Source: Cycas panzhihuaensis
Taxonomy: Eukaryota; Cycadophyta
Length of the DNA: 64,000 nt
NCBI GenBank assembly: GCA_023213395.1
Contig: CM041465.1
Location: forward strand, 210,683,741-210,747,740
Direction of reading: 5' to 3'
The position numbers were made by a program, and so were the translations under genes. The notes under the pieces are model-generated. The model had not been told where the DNA came from and did not search any database. It worked only from the letters and a program-made list of their open reading frames with translations. Below are positions 13,357 to 23,345 of this stretch, one piece after another (position 1 is the first letter of the stretch; the number at the start of each line of letters is the position of its first letter).

Positions 13357-14874
13357 AGTGGTATCAGAGCATCGTTTCGAAGGGAAAGGGCAAAGTAGAA
13401 CATGAGAAGAACACGTGGAACACATAAAGCCTGAGAAAAAAATGGAGACAGATTTTTTTAATTTGGAGGATTATGAGGGCATGAAAATATGGATAGAAGA
13501 TTTTGAGTTTACGTCTGATACAGAAATGGAAGAATATGGACCATTATTAGAAATGATATTGAATGGACGAGCTTATGAGTGGTTCATTAATTGGGCTAAA
13601 GAACCTTTTCTATGGTACCAATTTTCAGAGGCGGCTACCACAGCTTTTAAAGAACATAAGCAGGGTGAGATTCAAGTAGATGAGGAAGGGCAAGAAGAAG
13701 ACATTATTGATGAGGAGATCCTAGAGGTTTTGCAAGTGCTAGAACGAGATCTAGCCCGGAGAAAACAGTATGACGACGTAGAAGACTTGGAGCATGCACA
13801 AGCAATGTAAGAGTCTCATTTCAATATCGTAGAGGAAATCCAAGGTGAAGTTACACAAGAGCAAGACAAAGACAATGAAGAACAAGCAAATTTTCTCAAC
13901 AAATCTCATGCAAGGTACCCATTGATCCCTGCATTGCACATGCACATTTTGTTCGGTAGTTTTGTATGTCCTCTCTTTCCCTAGTTCAATAGCAATACAA
14001 GAGCCCTTCTCTCCTCAACCTATAGTTAGCCATGCTCCTAATTTTCCTAACCTTAGTTTTTTCATAGGTCAAATTCTAATTCCTCTCTGTAACCCTAGTC
14101 CGTCTCTTTACTCACCTACTCCTTTAACCCCTATAAACAATCCTCAACAGGACACCCTTCAACTTCAATCTGTTTGTCAGGTTTCACCTCTTAGTATTAT
14201 CTCTCACAAAACCCAGTCTAATTTTTTCCATGCCTCTTCAATTCCATATTATCAATATTGTCTTTTTCCATTAAATCTTTTCTTTTATTTGAATACCAAT
14301 TCTACAACCCTATTAAAATCTTTTTCATAAAGAACCTCTATCACTAATCCCCATCCATCTTTCTCTCCCAAAAGAGTTATGGTTCAACAAAACTTATACG
14401 AACTTACATCTCCATCCAAGACATATTCCAAATTTTATCCTTTCTTTCTATAGCTTCAAAGCTATGCTTGATCTTAGTTCACAAGTCCTCCTTTTCTTTT
14501 TCCTACAATAGGCAATCATCAATCCTTAACCCTCACAATCAATTTTGTTCCCAACGCCTTCACATCTTTTTCCAAAATCCATCCCATTTGGAAACAAAAG
14601 GTGCAAATGCAAGCCAAGACCAAGACAAGACATTTGAGATACCTCACAAGTCCCAGGATCCTTTCAATTCAGAACAAGGCATCACAGGTACCTGGTTCCA
14701 AGAACAAACATCGGCAAATTCAAGATGCTTGTCAAGATCAATTTCAAAGAAGACACAAGATCGAGCGAAATCTTCATGACCTACAAGATCTAGCCGGAGG
14801 TGGTTGGAAGATTAGACCGAGCTACAAGCATTTCTCAATACTTCGAGGCAGTATTATTTTAAAGGAAGGGGAAT
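13357..14874 (+). pseudogene. Unit 7 internal region, best preserved Gag-like N-terminal half
   Basis: Open at 13415-13810 (131 codons; likely native start METDFF at 13442). It covers the Gag-like core and the acidic segment and ends at TAA where units 1 and 3 have CAG. Later open stretches are 13962-14330 and 14468-14779. The unit ends in a purine tract (aaaggaagggg) before LTR 8. Confidence 0.78.
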
Positions 14875-15422
14875 TGTAGCATTCCAAAATATGGTCAAAA
14901 GTATAGCATATGACCATTCAAATCAAAGCTCTTTGAACGACGATTCCAACGGTCCAGACGAAAGTTAATTCTGACATCTGCATCAAAAGTTATGACCATT
15001 TAAAGTTGGCCTGCTAGTTTTTGGAGAAGTCCTGGCCGACTTCTATTGGTGCAGTATTAAGAATAATATCATCTTTTCTGGCCGACTTCTATTGCTATCC
15101 GTTAGCCGCCTATTTAAGGAGGATTTGCGGAATCATTTTGGATCATCGAAGAAGAAGTCTTGGACTGTAGTATTTTCGGCCCTTTCGAGGAGCTTTGTGG
15201 AGGGAACCTCGCCTCGAAGAGGGATTCTTTATCGTCAGTAATTTGCGGGATCTTTTGGTAACGTTGTATCTATTACTTTATATTCATTTCATGCCATTTT
15301 ATATTTGTATTCAAGTGGATTTGTATTATTGCTCTCTTGATTGGGTATTTTGCAAGTGCATTTGGTGGATATTTTGTCTATTTCTATAAAATCTATTAGA
15401 AGAATTCTGTAAGGTTGCTACA
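14875..15422 (+). repeat. Array LTR 8, acting as 5' LTR of the terminal composite element
   Basis: 548 bp, TGTAGCATTCC...GGTTGCTACA. It is directly followed by gtctacttcaaaacg, an internal Gag-coding sequence of an autonomous gypsy element, with no PBS or leader. This marks a recombination or deletion junction between the non-autonomous array and an autonomous relative. Confidence 0.88.
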
Positions 15423-15461
15423 GTCTACTTCAAAACGACCCCTTTAACCAATAAAGAAAAA

Positions 15462-17324
15462 TTGGTGGTGGCAGCGTTGCACTTATACGGAAAAGCCTTA
15501 CAATTTTTTCATTGGTGGCAAAGAAATTATGAGGGAACAATCCACTACAATTGGATTTTTTTGGTAGCATATGAAAGTCGTAAGCTCAATAGCCGTGAGC
15601 GCCTCAAATCAATTTACGACAAAGAAATGCTAGCGATTATGCATGCCATCCAACAGTGGCGACAATATTTGCTAGGAAATAAATTTATCGTCAAGACTGA
15701 TCATGACAGTCTGAAATATTTCCTGAATCAAAAATCCTTAACAGATGAACAACAAAAGTGGGTTAGCAGATTACAAACATTTGACTTTTCAATAGTTTAC
15801 AAGAAAGGAAAGGAGAACATTATAGCAGACGCATTATCAAGATACGTAGTAGAAGATCATGAAGAGGATAAAGCATCATTAAAAGCCATTACCATAATTA
15901 GCCCAGCATGGACGGAGGAACAAGTCAAAGGTTACGACAAGGACACTCATTCTCAAAAGGCGCTGCAAGAAATCAAGGAAGGACTTAATACCAAGTACTC
16001 TCTCCAAGGAAATTTAATCTTGCGAAAAGGTAAGATGCTAGTGCCTATAGCAGCGACAATTAAAACAAAGATCTTAGAGGAGGCCCATGCGTCACCAGTG
16101 GGAGGCCATACAGGAGTAGACAAAACTTATCGCAAAGTTCGAGAAATTTTCTTCTGGAAAGGAATGAAAGAAGAAATACAGAAGTTTGTAGCAGAATGTG
16201 ATCACTGCCAAAGAAACAGAGGAGAGAATGTAAAAGCTCCAGGTCTTCTTCAGCCTCTACCGATTCCAAAACAAAGATGGGAGGAGATATCTATGGACTT
16301 CATCACGGGGCTACCAAAATCAGAAGGTAAGGATACTATTTTTGTTGTTGTGGATCGACTAACCAAATATGCACATTTTAGGGGAACTCAAGCAACAGCA
16401 AAAGCTCCTCAAATAGCAGAGTTATTCATCAAGGAGATATATCGTCTCCATGGGTTTCCAAAAGTGATAGTTAGCGATTGCGATCCCAAATTCACCAGTC
16501 ATTTCTAGCAAGAATTGTTCAGATTGGCAGGCATGAAGCTTAATATGAGTTCCGTGTATCATCTGCAATCAGACGGTCAGACAGAAGCCATAAATAAATG
16601 CATAGAGGGTTATCTACGTAATTTCACCACTCAAAGCCCACTCCAATGGCACAAATGGCTTCATTTAGCAGAATGGTGGTATAATACAACTTACCACACT
16701 TCTGCCAAGATGTCCCCTTTTCAAGCATTATATGGATTTGAACCGCCATCCATTCTTCATTGGACCTAGGCATCCAAAGTACAATCAATTGAAGAGTATC
16801 ACCAATAGTCAAGGCAGATACTGGATACCTTAAAAGATAACTTGAACTTAGCGCATAATCAAATGAAGCAACAAGCTGATCTTCAAAGAACGGAGCATTC
16901 ATTCAAGGTAGGAGACTGGGTTTTTCTGCAATTACAACCCTACAAGCAGAATAGCCTAAAACAAATAGGGAGAAATAAACTTCAACCAAAATTTTTTGGA
17001 CCCTATAAAATCTTGGCTAAAATTAGAGATGTAGCCTACAAATTAGAGCTTCCCCCAAATTGCCGAATACACAATACATTCCACGTTTCTTGCCTTCAGA
17101 GGAAGTTAGGAGAAAGGGTACCAATCCAGACGGAACTTCCAATATTAGATGAGGAAGGAGGACTATCAGTTGAACTAGAAGGTATCCTTCAGAAACGTAC
17201 CAAAAAGTTGCGTTCTCGTGAAATCATAGAATACCTTATCAAATGGAAAACAATGGACAATAGTGAAGCCACATGGGAATCTGAAGAATTGATACAACAG
17301 TACAAAAATTTACCGATGCTTTGA
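15462..17324 (+). pseudogene. Ty3/gypsy chromovirus Gag-RNase H-integrase-chromodomain remnant
   Basis: The first ORF (15,462-16,508, 348 codons) begins in Gag (ALHLYGKALQFFHWW). It passes in frame into RNase H (YESRKLNSRERL, KTDHDSLKYFL, ADALSRY), then into the integrase zinc-binding region (HASPVGGHTG...CDHCQRNR) and the catalytic core (SMDFITGLP, VSDCDPKF). Protease and most RT are missing, so this is an internal deletion. TAG at 16,506 interrupts FW-QELF, and further TAGs lie at 16,767 and 16,807. The frame continues at 16,515-16,769 (third catalytic residue in QTEAINKCIEG) and at 16,842-17,324 (GPYKI region and chromodomain EYLIKWKTMDNSEATWE). The chromodomain assigns it to the chromoviruses. 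Confidence 0.9.
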
Positions 17325-17354
17325 GGGCAAAGCATGTTTTGAGGGGGGAAGACC

Positions 17355-17855
17355 TGTAGCATTCCTAAATATGGTCATAAATATAGCTTATGACCATTCA
17401 AATTGAAGGTCTCTGAACGACGATTCCAACGATCCAGACGAAAGTTAATTCTGACATCTATATCAAAAGTTATGACCATTTAAAGTTAGCCTGCTAGTTT
17501 CTAGAGAAGTCCTGGCCGACTTCTATTGCTATCCGTTGGCCGCCTATTTAAGGAGGATTTGTGGCCTCATTTCATCATCGAAGAAGAAGTCTTGGACTGC
17601 AGTATTTTCGGCCCTTTTGAGGAGCTTTGTGGAGGGAACCTCGCCTCGAAGAGGGATTCTTTATTGTCAGTAATTTGCGGGATCTTTTGGTAACGTTGTA
17701 TCTATTTGCTTTATATTCATTTCATACCATTTTATATTTGTATTCAAGTGGATTTGTATTATTGCTCTCTTGATTGGATATTTTGCAAGTGCATTTGGTG
17801 GATATTTTGTCTATTTCTATAAAATCTGTTAGAAGAATTCTGTAAAGTTGCTACA
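17355..17855 (+). repeat. LTR 9: 3' LTR of the terminal chromovirus
   Basis: 501 bp, TGTAGCATTCCTAAATATGG...GTTGCTACA. A polypurine tract (gaggggggaagacc) precedes it. It is shorter than the array LTRs mainly because it lacks ~45 bp around the duplicated ccgacttctattg motif, and it is more diverged. It ends the array, and the flank begins ccgaacctg. The matching TSD would lie left of the window. Confidence 0.88.
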
Positions 17856-18994
17856 CCGAACCTGCTAGAATTAGCCCACTTTGAGAAGTTTTGTTTGCAG
17901 TCCCAGTGGGAATTGTTGAACTTGTCCTTCCTCCATTTGAAAAAAAAAAATCTCAGTATTGGGAGAAATTCCACTTGTGTTATCCATATGTCTTGGGTTT
18001 CCTCCGTTTATCTATCCTGAAAAAATAGACCCAGATAGTATTTCTCCCCTCTTATTAAATAAGGGGTTTAGAACATGAGAATGGGAATCCTTAATTTCCA
18101 TAGCATGGCAATCCCACCCAACAGTGGTGGTACTATATACCTCAAATTTTACTGACCTCCCTAATTCTTCTACACTTCTACTTTCTTTAAAAGTCTCTAG
18201 ATAATCCTTTTCTTTTTCTAGCGTTATGTCCTTTGCACACCTTTGATAAAGTTCTATTTTGTCTTCTCCATTTCTATGTTGAATTTTGGCTGATTGTTCT
18301 TCTGGTGCTTCGACCTCCTCCAATCTACTACATCCATTCCATTTCTCCATGGTTAGACTTCTCTCCTGCTGCCCTTTGCAGGTTGTCTCTTCTTCGCCTA
18401 CTTTCTCTACGGGTTCCTTTGGTTTGCAAACTCCATCCTGAAGCCGCTCGATTTTCTAGTGCTGGCCTTGTTCTTGCCTTGTCCATCTTTCTCGCAGAAC
18501 TAACTCTCGGTGGCATGGACAACCCCACTCCTTACTCTTTCATTTCTTGGACACATCCTTTCACCACCCCATATTCGATTACGACAATGAAGCTAATGTG
18601 CGCCACCCAATCTATCTCACATTGATTCATAAGAAAATTCACAGCAGAATAGACAACACAAGAACATGAGATTGAGCATGTGAACCAAACTTCATTATTA
18701 TGAAGGCCTTGTGTCTCATCCTCTCACAACCAAATGCAGGCCAGTGTAATGTACAACAAGGACTTGCAATGTAGACAACAAGTAGGAAGAATGAGAGAGG
18801 TTCCTAAATCTACACACACATCCTGATGCAAGGTGTGGCTATTTCACTTACCCGTTTTGATTACATTGTGCATTTGGTTATAACTACCAAATATTACATA
18901 ACTATTTAACCCATTAGCAGCTAATCTCTACTGTTGGATTATAATCAAGATGCGATCTGGTCACAGCCAGTTGTAGCTAGTCGCACCTAGTATG
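17856..18994 (+). other. Flanking sequence without a recognised gene
   Basis: No protein family or RNA gene is recognised. On the minus strand an open frame at 18,012-18,350 (112 codons, Glu/Lys/Ser rich, with LEKEKDYLETFKESRS likely helical) overlaps a second one at 18,328-18,528 (Arg-rich). Both may be chance frames or remnants of an unidentified element. The sequence ends at the target-site duplicate GTATG (18,990-18,994). Confidence 0.5.
18012..18350 (-). CDS. Unidentified ORF, low confidence
   Basis: 112 codons starting MEKWNGCSRLEEVEAPEE. Charged and lacking recognisable motifs, signal peptide or membrane segment. It has no partner gene nearby and no clear promoter. It may be a chance frame. 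Confidence 0.2.
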   Translation of the reverse strand: MEKWNGCSRLEEVEAPEEQSAKIQHRNGEDKIELYQRCAKDITLEKEKDYLETFKESRSVEELGRSVKFEVYSTTTVGWDCHAMEIKDSHSHVLNPLFNKRGEILSGSIFSG

Positions 18995-19836
18995 TGTTAA
19001 ACCTTATGTTTACATGTTAAGATTATGTACTTTATTTTTCATGTAATATTTGTACTTTTGTACTTTAGGGGTGACTTATCACTTAAGTGATAAAGTGCAC
19101 ACCCACATTCTTTTCTAGTGACACAACATTGTCACTAAAGGGTCAAATGGACCCCCATGCACTTTTGCTCACTTGAGAGCCCTAAAAGGACACATGTCCT
19201 ACATGCAAGGCATGTACCTTGAATGTTTGACACTGTAACGAACCATTACACCAAAACCCTGAGGTGTTAGTGAAAACCGCACAAGTGTGTAAGATTACCT
19301 CCCCCACAAGGCGTCGACGTCCCGACGACCCATTCTTGGTGACCCACTATCGGTAATTTCGCGCCTCATCGGGCCCCGGGTGAACACTGCTATGTCGGCG
19401 TTCTACCGAGGTCGTCCCCTCCGAGAATTGAACCTGTGACCTTGGCTCTGATACCACTGTAACGAACCGTTACACCAAAACCCCGAGGTGTTAGTGAAGA
19501 CCGCACAGGTGTGTAACAGACACTTGTCAAACATCCAATGCCTTAGGTCTCTCCTTTCACTCTATATAATGAGACCTCTCCTCATTGTTCTTATATAGAG
19601 TTGGAGTCAGATTGTTATCTTTGCCAGTTTGCTAATCAAATTGTTATTCATTTGGAGGTTGGACCAATTCCAACCCCTCACATTTGGTTTCATTTTCTTG
19701 CTCCTTTTTCATGCTTTGTCTTGCTTATGTTTCATCTTAAGAGTATCATACTTGTTAGCATTTGTTGCTTTCGAGAACTAGAGTGAACCTAGCTTCTAGA
19801 TCTTGGGATTCTAAGGCCATTAGGCCCTTTTTCACA
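18995..19836 (+). repeat. 5' LTR of copia A copy 1, interrupted by a TRIM
   Basis: 842 bp including the 285-bp insertion and its duplicated target. A TATA box (tctatataatgag) lies near 19,562. A perfect 18-bp palindrome (TTATCACTTAAGTGATAA) is at 19,076-19,093. The paired 3' LTR is 545 bp and differs by few substitutions plus an 8-bp duplication (gtactttt). Confidence 0.93.
19234..19518 (-). mobile_element. SMART/TRIM-like miniature LTR retrotransposon
   Basis: 285 bp flanked by the TSD GACAC (19,229-19,233 and 19,519-19,523). It has 61-bp terminal direct repeats at 19,234-19,294 and 19,458-19,518 that begin TGT and end in ACA or AGA. On the minus strand a PBS (TGGTATCAGAGCC, 19,444-19,456) lies one base inside the 5' repeat, and a purine tract (TTGTGGGGGAGG) precedes the other repeat. 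It codes for nothing, so it depends on another element's enzymes. Size, tiny LTRs and tRNA-Met PBS match the SMART class of plant mini-retrotransposons. A Pol III B-box-like AGGTTCAATTCTC lies just after the PBS. Confidence 0.9.
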
Positions 19837-19838
19837 TT

Positions 19839-19850
19839 TGGTATCAGAGC
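19839..19850 (+). promoter_or_regulatory. Primer-binding site of copia A copy 1
   Basis: TGGTATCAGAGC lies two bases after the LTR end, complementary to initiator-Met tRNA. Confidence 0.93.
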
Positions 19851-22339
19851 AAGAGGAGACTAGTTCCCTCTGTTCTGTTTGTTGTTGCTCAAGGAGATTC
19901 AAAGAAGGGCTACAAAGCCTTGGTGACGACATTCTTCCTCTGAAGGCGATCCAAGGTTTGCTAAGACCCCATTTTCTGCAGTTCAAGCTGCTGGAGTATT
20001 TTTTTAAAGGCTGGAGCACTCTATACTCAGATCTGAAATTCTTCTTCAAATTACCTTCAAGGGTTTTAAGCTAGTTTACTCACGTTTTCTCGGTCCTTTT
20101 TTTCACTAAAAATTGGATTTTTCAGTTGGTTCTTCGTGCAGATCAAGGTGCTGGAATACTATGATAATTTTTAATCTCACTGACTGATATTATTTCAAGT
20201 TTTGGACTTATTGCAGGTTGTGAATCAAATTCTGGGCATTTTCAGCCCTCAAATCCCACTAAAAAACTCCAAATCTCTAGTGCTGATTGTATTTAGCTTG
20301 TTCTTGACTATAAATCAGCTCTCAAGCTGATATTTGTGATCTGCAACTGTTATTTAATATTTTTGAGCAGAGTTGAGTCATTTTGTCACTGTTTTCAGTG
20401 ATTTCTACCTCAGAAATTGAGGTTTCACTGCTCTTTTCTCTTAAATCAGCCCGACTGTCCAAGTACTGACTCACAAGTAGGTGTATCAAACCTCCAAGAA
20501 GATTTCTGGTGATTGTTGAAGGGTCTCAAACCCTAGATAGCCGTACAGCTAGTTTTCTTCTCACACTGGCTTGTGCGCCTAGCTAAAGAGTCAACAGACT
20601 CGTTCTCTCTCCACGAGTCTTCATAGCAGCTGAAAACTGAGGTAAATCTCAGTCATCCTTGGGCACCCCTGGTCCTTGAATTTCGGATCGATCCACTGTG
20701 TATCCGCGGAGATCTCTCCACCTGTTCATCTTCGGCTGCCGCCCGACTTACGTTGCCGTGATCGGCTCGTCGACTTTTGAAATTTTTTCAAAAATTTCAT
20801 TTTTTACATTCACTTTTCAGATTTATGATATGAATATTAGAATATTCCTCTTTGCATAATCTTCTTTGGTTCTAAAGTTTATCTTAAGTGTTCTTTTAAG
20901 TCACTTAAAGTATTAAAGATTCACTTTTTAACCCAAATTTAAAGGGTTCTTAGTGATTTTTAATCTTTCAATCATTTTTTGACTTCACTTTAGACTAAAT
21001 CAAAGTTTTTAAGTGATTTACTACATTAAAAGTGATATTTTTCCTTTATTAAGCTATTTTTCTTAGTCAAGGCACCTTGCATGGTGACCCTAGCTTATTT
21101 TTTTTCTTAAGGAAAAATCACATTTTTGTACTTTTGGAGTTAAAAATCCTTCTTGATACATAGTGAGTTCATTAAATGATTGATACTAAGTCATTTCCTT
21201 ATCATTGAAGAGTAAAAATACTTGATTAATGTGCTTATTAAGGCTCCCTGCGAGGTGTCCTTGTCATTCAAAGTTGCAAAAAAATTGAATTTCAGCCTTT
21301 GTTTTTAGGCACTCGAAGCTTTATTTTACACTTATTTCATGTTTATAAGTGTTAAAAGGTCTTGTTGAGAGTGATTTTAAGTGTTGTTACCTTGTCAAAA
21401 GTGATATTTATCACAGTTTCAACACTCCTTTTAAGCTACCTTGCACAGTGACCTAGTGCCCTTAGTCCCAAAAAGGGGCTCAAAAACACTTCTATTTAAT
21501 AAAATCACTTCATTTTTTTTATCGTTGGCACTATTTTAAAGTCCCAACACTTGGTGCTTGGTGTCCTTATTTAGCAAGTAGTCTTCTTCTCTTCACTTTT
21601 CAGCATTAAAAGGAACCCACTTGTACTTTCATCACAAGGTTTTGCTTTACTTCTTTGAGTACTTAGCATCTTTTCAAAGTACTTTTCTTGCAAAACTCAT
21701 TGTACTCAAGCATCTTTCTTTACTTGGATCAGCATAAGCACTCTCACTTCACTAAGTGCTCATTGTAAACAACACTTTAAGTGTTCATTTGATGTACTAG
21801 CTTGCTTCTTTTTGAAGCCTCTTTCATTGTAAGCTTAATCAAGCACTTTCATAAGTAAATCTTCCAAATAAAAATAAAACTTAAGTTCACTTTAACCTTC
21901 TAAAAAGTGACTTAAAAATCTTGTTGGAGAGGCCTGAAAAAGGTTCAAACCTTGCCTCTGAAATAACCTTAAGCTTGGTGCATTCCCTAGGGGACCAACC
22001 GACCGTACGGTCAGTGCAAGACAAATAAAGTTGCTTGAGGGAAAGGAGGTTCGAAAAGAGTGTTATTGGGGCTGTGAATCCCAGGGAAAGCATGGTACAT
22101 CCATGCAAATCAACCCTACCTACCTTGTCCTAGATTTAACTTGGCCAACTGTTGGATCTTCTCTATAGATTAGGGTTGGACCAACTCTATAGCCTAGTCC
22201 TCCACCTCTCATCATTCCATTCAGTCGTTGGATCTTCTAGTAAGATCAGAACTGTTGGTTTCATTAGAAGGTGGAACTTAAGCAACAAAAGCTTTGAGTT
22301 TCCAAGTTATCTGCTAGTTTCAAGCCTTACAACTGAAAC
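19851..22339 (+). other. Long untranslated leader of copia A copy 1
   Basis: About 2.5 kb between PBS and gag without a sustained reading frame. The first ~1 kb is mixed sequence. From ~20,860 to ~21,880 it is rich in AAGTGA/TCACTT motifs and holds degenerate copies of ggcaccttgcatggtgacc at 21,071, 21,242 and 21,435. The last ~450 bp (from 21,900) is well conserved with copy 2 (from 59,240), which suggests a functional part such as a packaging or translation signal. Confidence 0.7.
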
Positions 22340-23345
22340 ATGGCTGCAATTAACATGCTTAATGCATGCACCATTAGATTAACAGGACAAGATAACTATC
22401 AAGAATGGAAGAGGATCACTCAGAATCTTTTGATAATGAATGAATTTTGGAGTTATGTTTTTGGAAGGATACCCCAACGTGTACCTGTTATCAATGGTGA
22501 TGTAATTGTTCAACCTGATGATGCTTTTGTTGCTGCTTGGGAAGCCAAAGATGAAATCGCTTTGGCATTCCTTCATATGATTATTGATGTTCATGTGGAT
22601 CAAAACATTGTGTGTGCAAAAACTTCTAAGGAAGAATGGGACATTTTGTCACTCTTTGCATGAAAGGCGAGATGAAGCTCGCATATTGATGGTAAAAGCC
22701 AAGTTGTATTCTGTAACGTTTGTCAAGCCTATGTCAGCTTTTCTTTCCACCATCAAGGAGGTATGTAATGAATTGAATACACTAGGTAGTCCAGCAACTA
22801 GAGATGAGCTTATAACATCAATCACCAAAGCTTTGCCAAAGGACTACAATGGCTTTATATCTTCTACTACACGAGGTGGTTCACTCAAAAGAATGTCATT
22901 TAATGAACTTGAAAGCTTGTTGCTTCAAGAAGAACAAATTTACACCAAGGATAATGAGGACGAACCATCAACATCAGGTGCATTCACGGCCAAATCAAAG
23001 ACCAAGCAGAACCCCAAACCTGCACTCTCAAAGCAGTTTGGGAACATGAACATTGGTTCTTCAAAGACCAATGTTGTGTGTCATTATTGTGGCAAAGCTG
23101 GCCACATAGCACCTGATTGTAGGAAGAAACAAGCAGATCTACGACAACAGCAGCAGCAGCCACGTCAACAAAATCAGAAACAACAGTAGCCACGACAGCA
23201 ATTCCAACAAAGATTCTAGCAACAACGATGAAGAACCCCTCGACCAAATCGAGGTGCCTATCGAGGAGGTCAAAGAGGAAGGGGGGGTTTTAGAGGTGGC
23301 AATCAACGCCACTTCAATCAGTTTGCAGATGAAGACAAACTATTT
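22340..23345 (+). pseudogene. copia A copy 1 gag (frameshifted)
   Basis: Starts MAAINMLNACTIRLTGQ. The N-terminal UBN2/Gag-like region (YQEWKRITQNLL) is open to 22,663, where a one-base insertion near 22,652 shifts frame. It continues at 22,6xx-23,189 (RRDEARILMVKAKLYS, then SITKALPKDYNGF). A CCHC zinc knuckle (CHYCGKAGHIAPDC) lies near 23,078-23,120. TAG at 23,187, TAG near 23,217 and TGA near 23,228 replace probable CAG, CAG and CGA codons in a Gln/Arg-rich linker. In copy 2 gag and pol share one frame, so this was probably a single Gag-Pol ORF. Confidence 0.92.

Larger units (their letters stand above)
1..15422 (+). repeat. Tandem array of LTR-sharing non-autonomous retrotransposon units
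   Basis: A ~2.05-kb sequence repeats head to tail. LTR starts (TGTAGCATTCC) fall at 483, 2538, 4590, 6641, 8695, 10761, 12818 and 14875, giving unit lengths of 2055, 2052, 2051, 2054, 2066, 2057 and 2057 bp. Each unit is LTR, PBS, Gag-like frame, polypurine tract, then the next LTR, so adjacent units share one LTR. This is the product expected of unequal recombination between LTRs of one element. The family carries no protease, RT, RNase H or integrase and therefore resembles TR-GAG/LARD-type non-autonomous elements. Units are very similar to one another, so amplification appears fairly recent. The left end lies outside the window. Confidence 0.9.

Noticed and set aside
1-15422. Regular spacing like a CRISPR or rDNA array
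   Set aside because: The units are 2 kb with LTR, PBS and purine tract; there are no short spacers and no rRNA sequence.
18328-18528. Arg-rich minus-strand ORF as a possible DNA-binding protein
   Set aside because: Short, low complexity and without neighbours or motifs; more likely chance.
19839-19850. tRNA gene suggested by TGGTATCAGAGC
   Set aside because: It is only the 12-base complement of a tRNA 3' end after an LTR, i.e. a primer-binding site.
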